Positions 14,492 through 22,965 of a stretch of 23,833 nt of DNA are shown here, one piece after another. Within the stretch, counting starts at the first letter, position 1. Each line of letters begins with the position of its first letter. The DNA is from JAZSMJ01 sp045535815 (GTDB lineage Bacteria; Bacillota; Clostridia; Oscillospirales; CAG-272). A program made the position numbers and the translations under genes. Location of the stretch: NCBI GenBank assembly GCA_045535815.1, contig JAZSMJ010000063.1:1-23833 (forward strand), written 5' to 3'. The notes under the pieces were generated by a model. It made no database searches, had not been told where the DNA came from, and saw nothing but the letters and a program-made list of their open reading frames with translations.

Positions 14492-16126
14492 ATGCCAATT
14501 ACCGATCTTCTTGAAAAAAACGCCAGATTTTATCCCAATGAGATAAGTCTTGTTGAGATAAACCCAGCAAGCCGTTCATCTCAGCAAAACACATGGCGTG
14601 AATTTAACCTTATAGAAAACTCCAGCGATGACAAATATCGCCGTGAGATAACCTGGAAGGAATTCGATACAAGAGCAAACAGATTTGCCAATCTTCTCCT
14701 TACGAGAGGAATAAAAAAGGGCGATAAGGTTGCGATACTTCTTATGAACTGCCTTGAATGGCTTCCTATTTACTTCGGCATCCTCAAAACAGGTGCTCTT
14801 GCAGTTCCGATGAACTACCGCTTCTCTTCTGAAGAAATAAAATACTGCTCTGATCTTGCAGACGTTAAGGTTATGATATTCGGTCCTGAATTTACAGAAA
14901 GAATAGAACAGGCAAAAAGCGATATGCCCGGCATCAAGAACTATTTCTTTGTCGGAAAAAACACACCCGAATTTGCAGACAGCTACGATAAGCTTGTTAC
15001 ATATTGCTCTTCCACCGCACCTGCTGTGGAAATTAACGATTCGGACAATGCCGCTATTTATTTCTCATCCGGAACGACCGGGTTCCCCAAGGCAATTCTG
15101 CACGATCACCTCTCTCTCGTATCGTCGTGTGAGACCGAGCAGAACCATCATTCGCAGACCCACGATGACGTTTTCCTTTGCATACCTCCTCTTTATCATA
15201 CCGGAGCTAAGATGCACTGGTTCGGAAGCCTGCTTTCTGCAAGCAAGGCTGTACTTTTAAGAGGTATACGCCCCGATTGGATATTCAACGTTATCTCTGA
15301 TGAAAAGATCACTATAGTATGGCTTTTGGTGCCGTGGGTTCAGGATATCCTCGATTCAATAGACAGAGGAGATCTCAAACTTGACAAATTCAGACTCGAG
15401 CAGCTCAGACTTATGCATATAGGTGCTCAGCCCGTACCGCCAAGCCTTATAAAAAGATGGAAAAAGATATTCCCCAATCATCAGTACGATACCAACTACG
15501 GCCTCAGTGAATCGATAGGCCCGGGATGCGTTCACTTAGGGGTTGAAAATATCGAAAAGGTCGGCGCTATCGGTATTCCCGGATACAAGTGGGAGGCTAA
15601 GATAGTTGACGAAAATGGAAACGAGGTAGCAACCGAAGAGGTTGGAGAGCTTATAGTCAAGGGCAGAGGCGTTATGAAGGAATATTACAAAAATCCTGCC
15701 GCTACTGCCGAGATTCTGAAGGACGGATGGCTCTACACAGGAGATATGGCAAAGAAGGATAAGGACGGATTTATCTACCTCGTTGACAGAAAGAAGGACG
15801 TAATCATAACGGGCGGTGAAAACCTCTATCCCGTTCAGATTGAAGACTTCCTCAGAGCAAACGATAAGATAAGCGACGTCGGAGTTATCGGTCTTCCCGA
15901 TGACCGTCTCGGAGAGATAGCAGCCGCAGTTATTCAGCTAAAGGAAGGCTGTAGCTGTACCGAGGATGAGATAAACGAATACTGTCTCGGACTTCCGAGA
16001 TATAAGCGCCCCAAGAAGATAATCTTTGCTGACGTTCCGAGAAATGCTACAGGCAAGATTCAGAAGAATACGCTTCGTGAAAAATATTGCGGAGTAAGGT
16101 TGGTAGAGGCTCAGACAACAAAGTAA
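14492..16126 (+). CDS. AMP-forming acyl/aryl-acid CoA ligase
   Basis: The 544-residue protein is a class I adenylate-forming enzyme. It has the phosphate loop SSGTTGFPK (about 192-200), YGLSES (336-341), the TGD of A7 (416-418), the hinge DRKKD (432-436) and the catalytic Lys of ATGKIQK (K522). It activates a carboxylic acid as an acyl-AMP and transfers it to CoA. By length it is of the FadD/benzoate-CoA type, not the shorter PaaK type. The substrate is not given by sequence, but the T-box leader and the iorAB genes upstream point to an aromatic acid such as 4-hydroxyphenylacetate, phenylacetate or indoleacetate. AAAGGA at 14478-14483 sets the start. A medium- or long-chain fatty acid ligase is the main alternative. 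Confidence 0.9.
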   Translation: MPITDLLEKNARFYPNEISLVEINPASRSSQQNTWREFNLIENSSDDKYRREITWKEFDTRANRFANLLLTRGIKKGDKVAILLMNCLEWLPIYFGILKTGALAVPMNYRFSSEEIKYCSDLADVKVMIFGPEFTERIEQAKSDMPGIKNYFFVGKNTPEFADSYDKLVTYCSSTAPAVEINDSDNAAIYFSSGTTGFPKAILHDHLSLVSSCETEQNHHSQTHDDVFLCIPPLYHTGAKMHWFGSLLSASKAVLLRGIRPDWIFNVISDEKITIVWLLVPWVQDILDSIDRGDLKLDKFRLEQLRLMHIGAQPVPPSLIKRWKKIFPNHQYDTNYGLSESIGPGCVHLGVENIEKVGAIGIPGYKWEAKIVDENGNEVATEEVGELIVKGRGVMKEYYKNPAATAEILKDGWLYTGDMAKKDKDGFIYLVDRKKDVIITGGENLYPVQIEDFLRANDKISDVGVIGLPDDRLGEIAAAVIQLKEGCSCTEDEINEYCLGLPRYKRPKKIIFADVPRNATGKIQKNTLREKYCGVRLVEAQTTK

Positions 16127-16131
16127 TTTAT

Positions 16132-16167
16132 AAAGGCGTCTGCATAAATGCAGACGCCTTTGTCTTT
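16132..16167 (+). terminator. Rho-independent terminator of the CoA ligase gene
   Basis: A perfect 13-14-bp stem (AAAGGCGTCTGCA / TGCAGACGCCTTT) with loop TAAA, followed by T-rich sequence, starting six bases after the stop. Confidence 0.9.
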
Positions 16168-16184
16168 TATTACGATAACTTATA

Positions 16185-16213
16185 TTGACTTCACCACTAA
16201 ATTATGTTACAAT
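16185..16213 (+). promoter_or_regulatory. Promoter of the dockerin GH43-like gene
   Basis: TTGACT (16185-16190), 17-bp spacer, TACAAT (16208-16213). It lies inside the longest open frame, which shows that coding starts later, at 16250. Confidence 0.85.
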
Positions 16214-16249
16214 GAAGAAAATTTATCAAACACAGGGAGATTAACTGAT

Positions 16250-18364
16250 ATGATAAAAAGAGTTTTATCAACTGTGTTATCTGTTTTGATGATACTCGGA
16301 TGCTTCCTTGTGCTTACAGCAGGAAGCTTTGCTGATACTTATTACGTTAAGGGCTCAGTTTCAAGCATGAATCCCAATATGCCGACAACTCTTGAGCTTC
16401 AGCAAAACGGTAACACAATCGTTTCTGCCACCATTCCTTCATCCGAAGGTAACGGAGATATTACACAGGAATTTGAAATTACAGGAGCTGAAACAGGCAC
16501 GTACGATCTCGTGGTTTCAAAACCGGGCCATCTCAGCGCGACAATTAAAAACATAGTTGTAAACGGAAGCATTACTCTGTCAGAAAATGAGATAATTCTT
16601 TTAGCAGGTGACATAAATAACGATACGTTTATCGATGCTACTGACGTATCTCTTTTTGTTTCAGATCTGGGCAAGACTGCAGATAACGCAACCTATATAA
16701 CGTCTGACATCAACGGAGATGGTTTCCGAGACGGTATTGACGTTGCCGTGCTTTCATTTAATCTTCTTAAAAATGGTTTTGAGGATGAGTATATTGAAGT
16801 AATTCCCGATATCCCTGCACCCGGTATCTACAACAAGCATACAATATCAAAATTCGAGTCTACGGAAGGCTGGAGAAGTAACGTTGCTATTGGAGTTGGA
16901 AGCACAACCGAACCGGTTGAAGGAAACGGTTATATCGAAGGAAGTGCGTCCGGAGATATCGTTTTCGTTGCTGACTTTATTCCGATAAACCTCTCCTACT
17001 ATCTTGAAACAGGAAAGCTGCATCTCAACGTTTACGTTGATAAAACCTCGTATATAAGAGGCGGACAGATAGAATTTTCGTCAAGCGGAACATCTGATAG
17101 AAATGAGTTTAATTGGGGCGAATTTGGCTCCGGCATAAGGCTTCAGGCCGGATGGAACACACTTGATCTTGATTTTTCAGACTCCAAAACACAAGGTGGT
17201 ACCCCTGATTACGAAAGCATTAACTACTGCAGAGTATATATGAATATATCAGGAGGAGCTACAGTCGTGGGCTTGGATGACATGTATTTCTATTCAACGC
17301 TTCCCCTCGATATACCCGAAGAAGATGCCGGAATGAATGAAGATAACGATTCATATGCAGTTGAGGGTATGCTGTTTGATAACCCCGGCTATGAGATATA
17401 TAACTACTGTCCCGTCGTGCTTCAGCTTGATGACGGTACAAGATACGTTTATTACTGTACAAACAAGGACTCAGGGGTCGTTATTGACTACATAGGATGC
17501 AGAAAAGGTACACTTCAACCCGACGGAAGCTACGTTTGGGGAGAAGAATCACTTGTTCTTCAGCCGACTCCCGGAACATGGGATGCCCAGCATACGTGTG
17601 ACCCGTCTGTAGTTGCAGGAGAATTCGAATATCAGGGTGAGACATATTCGTATATGCTCTCATACCTCGGATGTACAACTACAAACAATCAGGAAAACGA
17701 GCTTGGTATTGCAGTTGCTAAATCTCCTGAAGGTCCCTTCGTTAAGGTTGGAGACCACGCACTCGTTGAATTCTCAAAGGATGATCCAAACTCCGACGTT
17801 TTTGAATGGGGTGTAGGTCAGCCCAGCATTGTAAACAAGGACGGCAAGGGCAGAATCCTCGTATTCTACACAAGAGGCGATAAATACGGCACACGTCAGA
17901 TGGTTGATGAGTGGGAGCTTTCAGATCTTGACAATCCCCAGCTCATTCAGCAAAAAACTTTGGGCACAAGCGGTCTTACTACTCTTTACAATGGTACAGA
18001 CTATATGAATAACGCTGACTTTGCATTCGATCCCTTAAATGATCGCTACTACGCAGTTTCAGAGGCACACCCCTACCCTACCACAAACCCAAACTTTATA
18101 TCATCTCACTTCAGAGTAACATATTTCACGGGCGATGATTTCGCAAATGCTAAATGGAAGACGGTTGAATTCGTTGGCGAAGAAGAGACAGGATTCGCCA
18201 GAAACCATAATGCAGGCCTTGTTCGTGATAAGTACGGATATCTTGTAGACCAGGAATTCCTGCCTGTATACTATACAATGTCGATACAGACAGAAAGCTC
18301 TTATCACTGGGAATCACTCAGAACCTACAGAATATACGAATACAGAGTTGATATTGATTATTGA
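16250..18364 (+). CDS. Secreted dockerin protein with sugar-binding-like module and GH43-like beta-propeller
   Basis: The protein has 704 residues from the start at 16250, chosen because the promoter lies between the longer in-frame start and this one and AGGGAG is at 16234-16239. Order: signal peptide (1-28, cleavage near SFA); an X-like beta-sandwich (about 29-118); a type I dockerin (119-174) with loops DINNDTFIDATD and DINGDGFRDGID; a roughly 150-residue module (197-349) that looks like a carbohydrate-binding beta-sandwich; and a C-terminal region (about 370-704) with repeated Tyr-rich strands and HTCDPSVV, typical of five-bladed GH43-type propellers. It likely trims or binds plant cell-wall polysaccharide while docked on a scaffoldin. 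The module at 197-349 also occurs twice in the lipoprotein at 19484-22948. The exact glycosidase family is uncertain. Confidence 0.82.
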   Translation: MIKRVLSTVLSVLMILGCFLVLTAGSFADTYYVKGSVSSMNPNMPTTLELQQNGNTIVSATIPSSEGNGDITQEFEITGAETGTYDLVVSKPGHLSATIKNIVVNGSITLSENEIILLAGDINNDTFIDATDVSLFVSDLGKTADNATYITSDINGDGFRDGIDVAVLSFNLLKNGFEDEYIEVIPDIPAPGIYNKHTISKFESTEGWRSNVAIGVGSTTEPVEGNGYIEGSASGDIVFVADFIPINLSYYLETGKLHLNVYVDKTSYIRGGQIEFSSSGTSDRNEFNWGEFGSGIRLQAGWNTLDLDFSDSKTQGGTPDYESINYCRVYMNISGGATVVGLDDMYFYSTLPLDIPEEDAGMNEDNDSYAVEGMLFDNPGYEIYNYCPVVLQLDDGTRYVYYCTNKDSGVVIDYIGCRKGTLQPDGSYVWGEESLVLQPTPGTWDAQHTCDPSVVAGEFEYQGETYSYMLSYLGCTTTNNQENELGIAVAKSPEGPFVKVGDHALVEFSKDDPNSDVFEWGVGQPSIVNKDGKGRILVFYTRGDKYGTRQMVDEWELSDLDNPQLIQQKTLGTSGLTTLYNGTDYMNNADFAFDPLNDRYYAVSEAHPYPTTNPNFISSHFRVTYFTGDDFANAKWKTVEFVGEEETGFARNHNAGLVRDKYGYLVDQEFLPVYYTMSIQTESSYHWESLRTYRIYEYRVDIDY

Positions 18365-18368
18365 TCAT

Positions 18369-18408
18369 AAAAAACGAAGCACAGCTTATAAGCTGTGCTT
18401 CGTTTTTT
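18369..18408. terminator. Shared bidirectional terminator between convergent genes
   Basis: A perfect 40-bp palindrome with A6 at one end and T6 at the other (core CGAAGCACAGCTTA and its complement). It serves the dockerin gene from the left and the CPBP protease gene from the right. Confidence 0.95.
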
Positions 18409-18412
18409 ATTG

Positions 18413-19369
18413 TTATTTTTCTTCATCAAATGTTTCTGCAATATCAGCAGGCTCCGTGACAGCTTCATCAAGTGGGAAAGGATGCTTGTCTTTTACCTTT
18501 GTGATTGCTATAAATACCACAGATGCTGCAAAGATTGCAACAGACAATAATGTCGCTATACCGACTATTAAATATAAAGCCATCTCGGGTAGATATTGCT
18601 GTGCAAATGTAAGTGCCACCGCAATCGCATTGAACGAAAGGTGTATTATTATGTTAGCTAAAATGGAACGGTACTTAATATAAATGATGCAGAAAACCAC
18701 GCCCAAAAGCGTTGCATACGCAGCCCAGATTATCTGTCCGTGTAATATACCGAATATAAGAGATGAGAAGAAGGCGGCAAGCCATATCGGCATAGCTTTG
18801 CGGAATCGGGTAAATACCAGCCCTCTGAATACTATTTCTTCAACTATAGGTGCAACTATAGCAACTGCAAAAATATATATAATGGGATGCTTACTCGGAT
18901 CAAGCGCAAGAGACGATACCGCCTCATATTCAAGAAGCATCTCTCCTACAGAAGGTATAAGCGCAGCTAATCCTAACACAAGCGAGACGACGAATTGAAG
19001 GGACAAACCCAGCGTTATGAGCGGAAGCGTATGAAGTGGCTTCATCTTATAAAGCCCTATCTGTTCGAAAACGTTTCGTTTTCTTATCAGAAAGACCGTA
19101 ACTATCACGAGAACGGTCAGAAGATTTGATATTACCGATATCGGCATAGCCATATCTAATATCTCAGGCATTACTTGATTCATCACCTGATTCATATATG
19201 CTTCAAAATCAAATAAGGATATGTCCGACAGCGAATAAATATAATCAAAAGCATACTTAAAGGTAACTATCAACGAAAAAACAAACTGTACGACAAGCTG
19301 AGGAATAAAAAACGCTAGAACGTAAAGAATTCCCGCACCAATATTAGCAAATCTCTTCTTTATACTCAT
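18413..19369 (-). CDS. CPBP-family intramembrane metalloprotease
   Basis: The 318-residue protein has about eight hydrophobic segments and the three CPBP motifs: EExxxR (E177, E178, R182), FxxxH (F206, H210) and HxxxN (H243, N247). These form a glutamate/histidine protease site buried in the membrane. Bacterial members process or protect against peptides, for example bacteriocins, or act as CAAX-like proteases; the target here is unknown. The C-terminal tail is acidic. The ribosome binding site is near perfect (AAAGGAGGT, 6 nt before the ATG). It has its own promoter at 19396-19424, so it is not simply read from the glycosidase genes, though it lies directly after their terminator. Confidence 0.9.
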   Translation of the reverse strand: MSIKKRFANIGAGILYVLAFFIPQLVVQFVFSLIVTFKYAFDYIYSLSDISLFDFEAYMNQVMNQVMPEILDMAMPISVISNLLTVLVIVTVFLIRKRNVFEQIGLYKMKPLHTLPLITLGLSLQFVVSLVLGLAALIPSVGEMLLEYEAVSSLALDPSKHPIIYIFAVAIVAPIVEEIVFRGLVFTRFRKAMPIWLAAFFSSLIFGILHGQIIWAAYATLLGVVFCIIYIKYRSILANIIIHLSFNAIAVALTFAQQYLPEMALYLIVGIATLLSVAIFAASVVFIAITKVKDKHPFPLDEAVTEPADIAETFDEEK

Positions 19370-19395
19370 AATACGACCTCCTTTGTTCTATTTTA

Positions 19396-19424
19396 ATTTT
19401 AACATATGCTCCATCCATTGTCAA
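19396..19424 (-). promoter_or_regulatory. Promoter of the CPBP protease gene
   Basis: Minus strand: perfect TTGACA (19424-19419), 17-bp spacer, TAAAAT (19401-19396), just before the ribosome binding site, so the leader is about 20 nt. Confidence 0.85.
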
Positions 19425-19431
19425 CATACAG

Positions 19432-19482
19432 AAAAACTCCCCGAAGTGAACTGTTCAAGGTTCACTTCAAAGGGAGTTTTTT
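19432..19482. terminator. Terminator of the GH5-like operon
   Basis: The inverted repeat ACTCCC..GAAGTGAAC / GTTCACTTC..GGGAGT has A and T runs on its two sides, so it can work in both directions. It lies just after the stop of the 1154-residue lipoprotein. Confidence 0.88.
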
Positions 19483-19483
19483 C

Positions 19484-22400
19484 TTATTTAATAAGGTCTT
19501 TGTTATACTCAAGTCCGAGAGCCTCAAGCATATCCTTGTACATATATTTTGAGTACATAGCCTCGGTAATGTTTATCCATCTTGGAAGCGAAGGATCAAA
19601 TACTGTAAAATCTTCGCTGTATCCCCAAAGCGCCCAGCCTATTCCGTATGTATCATATGAGATTCTTGAATCTTTGATAAGTGAAAGACGTGTTTTTTCA
19701 CTAATTCCACTTCCCTCTGCAGCACCGAGAGCAATATTTGAATACTTATCACATCCGCCGAATTCAGCAACAAACATATGTATATCTCCGCCGTACTTGT
19801 TGCTCCAATCGTCAAGAGTTTTCGCTCTCAACATAAGCCAATCAGCATTATAGAGAGTTCCTTCAAAATAGTTCTTTACTGAAGCGTCATATTTTCCCTG
19901 CACATATCCGGAAATTACCCTTCTTGCCTCTTCCTTCATGTTTTCGGGAACGTTTGCTATGGATTCTTCTATTGCTTGCGTGTAATCAACTCCCTCGAGT
20001 ATCGGATAAGGCACTTCTCCGATATAATCCCAAAAATTAACGTTATTAAGTCCGTGAAGACTGTTAAACGCAACCGTAGACGGATCATAGGACGTAAACG
20101 AATATACAACGTTATCATCTGTTACCGGCGACATATCAAGAATTGCTACCAAGTCTGCGGTTCTGTCTGAGCTTGTAATTATAGTCATATCGGGAAGAAC
20201 GTTTCTTATAGCAGCACAGAGTCTGTCGCTCATCCACGTCCAATCCATATCCGAGTAGTTATCGGGTTCGGTAAACAGCAAAAGGGATACCTCATCATTA
20301 CTCCAACCGTTTTTCTTTATCCACTCTGCAAGCTCGCCGAAAAATACTACAAGTTCTTCAAATTCCTCAGAAGAGCCAAGATATTTTCCATTCCACCTTG
20401 CTCTGTCTAAGCATCCGAGGGATATCATACATGGCATATCGTTTTCGGTGATGGTGTCGACAACGTCTGAAAGATAATCAATATACTCTCTGTTCAATTT
20501 CCCGCCATCTCCAACAAGATTATCGACAGTTGCGAGCATTCTGATAAACTTAAATCCCATATCCTTACAGGCTTTAACGTCTGCAGCTTTAACATCACTC
20601 GTCATTTTTGTGCCATAACCCTGACCTCTTAGTATCGTTATACCTTGATGATAATCAAAAGAGGCAGGCCTTCTTACATTATCGGATTCAATTATCTTGA
20701 CGCTTGTAACCTCCGCGGGATTCTTATCGGCACCGTATATTCTTACCTGTGCTATAGAACCGTCAAAGCCCTTCTTACCACTGGAAGCAGAACCGATGTA
20801 AACATGTTTGGTATTTCCTATTACTCCGCTTACTGTAAGTGTCTTTACAGATTCACCGTCAACGTAATATGTAAGTGTATCTCCACCCCTTGATACGAGA
20901 ACGTGATGCCAACATCCGTCTATCAGAGCAACATCGGAAGATTCAAGTCCTTCAACTCCATTTGCTTCAAAGCTGAGCTCACCGTTTTCATCAAGGATTA
21001 CAGCCCAAACTGATCCTCCTGTTGCAATAGTTCTGACGCCTTCTTCTCTTACAGGAGCCTTTATCCATGCAGATATTGCAAAATCACCCGTAAGATCCAC
21101 CTTTGTGTCCTTTGCCTTAAGTACCGATCCTTCTGTTGAGAAGTCAAGAACCTGTCCGAAGGTTTCAGAATTGAGCCATACCGTCCACTTAAGCTCTGCA
21201 TCTGTCTTGGCTATTGCAGACGGTGCTATATCGGTAGGTCCTCCCTCTCGAAGCTCCCAGGCTTCCTGAGCATCTGCCAAAAGCTTATAATCGTCTATTG
21301 CTTCCCAGATCGCTGTAAGGTTATTATCATTTGCATTTATAACGTATGAATGTCCTGCTTTATATGTATTGCCGTTGTTATCCTTCCAACCTGCAAAAGT
21401 ATACCCTTCCTTTTCAAACGGTGATGCCTCAAGCTTAATTACTCCGTTTTCGTAGCTTGATTTACCCTGGATAGAGCTACTGCTTCCGTCGAAATAAACA
21501 ACGTTGTACTGTTCCCAATACTCAAGCACTGCGGATAATGTAGCGTCATCTTCACCTACGGTATAGACTCCGTTAATAGGATAAGTATCCGTACCGTCCG
21601 TCCAACCTACGATGTGCTTACCATCTTCCTGTAATTCCTTTGTTATACGTGCAAGGTCAATATTGGAACCAGAGAGCTTCTTCCGAATTATGCTCTTGTT
21701 TTCGTTTTCAAATGTTATATTTTTCGGTATCTCGTCAGTATCTATATACGCGTACAGATCGTCAAATCCGATATTAACCTTTTCTTTTGCATTAACGTAT
21801 ATTCTGATATAGTTAATTTTCGAAAGATCGGCAACTCCATTTTGAGGCTTCAGTTCTGAAAAAGGAAGATTCAACTCATTCCATCCGGCACTTAGCGGAT
21901 ATGCAACATTCATTTCTCCAAAATGGAGCTCGTCGCTATCACTTATAGCTGATGATGTTAGTTCGATCTGTCCTCCAAATATTTTGCTCGGATCCTCGAC
22001 GTAAAGCCAAAGATGAAGATAGCCTTGCTCCTCATACAGTGAAAGATCTATAAAATCCGGATTGAACTCCTTTACTAAAACCGCATCTCCGTTACTCTCA
22101 AGTCTATAAAAAGGAGTTTCGGAGGCTGATTTCGAAGCGCCCTCAACGGAAAGATTTCCTACCATTCTCCATTTGCTGTCAAGCATATCAAAGCTTTCTA
22201 TAACCGTTTTGTATTCATGCTTAGAAGATTTACTTTCAGTATACAAATAGAGATCATCTGCACCGAGAATTGTAGTTCGGTTTTCAAGATTAAGATAAAC
22301 TCTGAAGTAATTTATCTCTTTAAAGTTCGGTTCTCCGGTTATAATACCGTCAGAAAATGAAAGTATGATATCATTCCAGCCCGCCTCAAGCGGAATGTTA

Positions 22401-22948
22401 TTTATGAACTCACCCCATCTGATCTCATCCTTATCTGCAGTATCTGATGACGTAAGCTCTATCTGACCTCCTGCAACGTTTGACGGATCGCTTACGTACA
22501 AACTTATATGAAGCTTTCCGTTTTCAACGAAATCGGATATATCTATCGGATCCATTTTCTTAAGTATAACTACCGCATCATCAGCAATCGATTCAATATA
22601 TCCATTACCCTCCCGAGGAGTAGATTCTGTACCGGCACGCATATTGATAGCATAATGCTCTTCAATATTTTCAAAATCTGATATGACCAGCTTTAACGGC
22701 TGACTCTCTTCTTCACTTTCGATAGCCGTTGTCTCCGATCCTGATTCAACTTCTGTTATAATCTCCTCTTCGCTTTCGATAGCCGTTGTATCCGGTGCTG
22801 GGTCAACCTCTGTTTCGATCTCTTTTGAAACCGCATCAATTGTAGTATTACCCTCATCCATTTTAACAAGCGTGCTTGCAGCATCGTCACATGATGAAAC
22901 CGTAAGAATAAGCAAACATAAAATCAAGCTTAGTAATATTTTTTTCAT
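19484..22948 (-). CDS. Surface lipoprotein with two sugar-binding-like modules, LamG and GH5-like catalytic domain
   Basis: The 1154-residue protein has a lipoprotein signal (lipobox VSSC, C20), so it should be anchored on the outer face of the membrane. Then: an acidic linker with a 19-residue unit repeated twice (about 46-83); two related beta-sandwich modules (about 89-238 and 247-403); two InlB/Flg_new-like repeats (about 430-478 and 482-549); a LamG-like domain (about 553-745); and a GH5-like clan GH-A domain (about 755-1154). The likely acid/base is E894 in LLLFTEPDN and the nucleophile E1062 in FVAEFGG. The residue before E894 is Thr where Asn is nearly invariant. A beta-glycanase is likely. 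The ribosome binding site is TAGGAGC; the upstream paralogue ends 17 nt before. The TCGATAGCCGTTGT words of the linker are DNA repeats. Confidence 0.85.
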   Translation of the reverse strand: MKKILLSLILCLLILTVSSCDDAASTLVKMDEGNTTIDAVSKEIETEVDPAPDTTAIESEEEIITEVESGSETTAIESEEESQPLKLVISDFENIEEHYAINMRAGTESTPREGNGYIESIADDAVVILKKMDPIDISDFVENGKLHISLYVSDPSNVAGGQIELTSSDTADKDEIRWGEFINNIPLEAGWNDIILSFSDGIITGEPNFKEINYFRVYLNLENRTTILGADDLYLYTESKSSKHEYKTVIESFDMLDSKWRMVGNLSVEGASKSASETPFYRLESNGDAVLVKEFNPDFIDLSLYEEQGYLHLWLYVEDPSKIFGGQIELTSSAISDSDELHFGEMNVAYPLSAGWNELNLPFSELKPQNGVADLSKINYIRIYVNAKEKVNIGFDDLYAYIDTDEIPKNITFENENKSIIRKKLSGSNIDLARITKELQEDGKHIVGWTDGTDTYPINGVYTVGEDDATLSAVLEYWEQYNVVYFDGSSSSIQGKSSYENGVIKLEASPFEKEGYTFAGWKDNNGNTYKAGHSYVINANDNNLTAIWEAIDDYKLLADAQEAWELREGGPTDIAPSAIAKTDAELKWTVWLNSETFGQVLDFSTEGSVLKAKDTKVDLTGDFAISAWIKAPVREEGVRTIATGGSVWAVILDENGELSFEANGVEGLESSDVALIDGCWHHVLVSRGGDTLTYYVDGESVKTLTVSGVIGNTKHVYIGSASSGKKGFDGSIAQVRIYGADKNPAEVTSVKIIESDNVRRPASFDYHQGITILRGQGYGTKMTSDVKAADVKACKDMGFKFIRMLATVDNLVGDGGKLNREYIDYLSDVVDTITENDMPCMISLGCLDRARWNGKYLGSSEEFEELVVFFGELAEWIKKNGWSNDEVSLLLFTEPDNYSDMDWTWMSDRLCAAIRNVLPDMTIITSSDRTADLVAILDMSPVTDDNVVYSFTSYDPSTVAFNSLHGLNNVNFWDYIGEVPYPILEGVDYTQAIEESIANVPENMKEEARRVISGYVQGKYDASVKNYFEGTLYNADWLMLRAKTLDDWSNKYGGDIHMFVAEFGGCDKYSNIALGAAEGSGISEKTRLSLIKDSRISYDTYGIGWALWGYSEDFTVFDPSLPRWINITEAMYSKYMYKDMLEALGLEYNKDLIK
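22708..22815 (-). repeat. 57-bp tandem duplication in the linker of the lipoprotein gene
   Basis: The word GATAGCCGTTGT recurs at 22721 and 22778, 57 bp apart, with similar flanks. It encodes two 19-residue units around TTAIESEEE. The exact multiple of three keeps the frame. Confidence 0.75.
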
Positions 22949-22965
22949 GATTTTTTGCTCCTACA

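Noticed and set aside
16148..16249. Upstream in-frame start for the dockerin GH43-like protein
   Set aside because: It overlaps the terminator of the preceding gene and the promoter of this one; the signal peptide begins at 16250.
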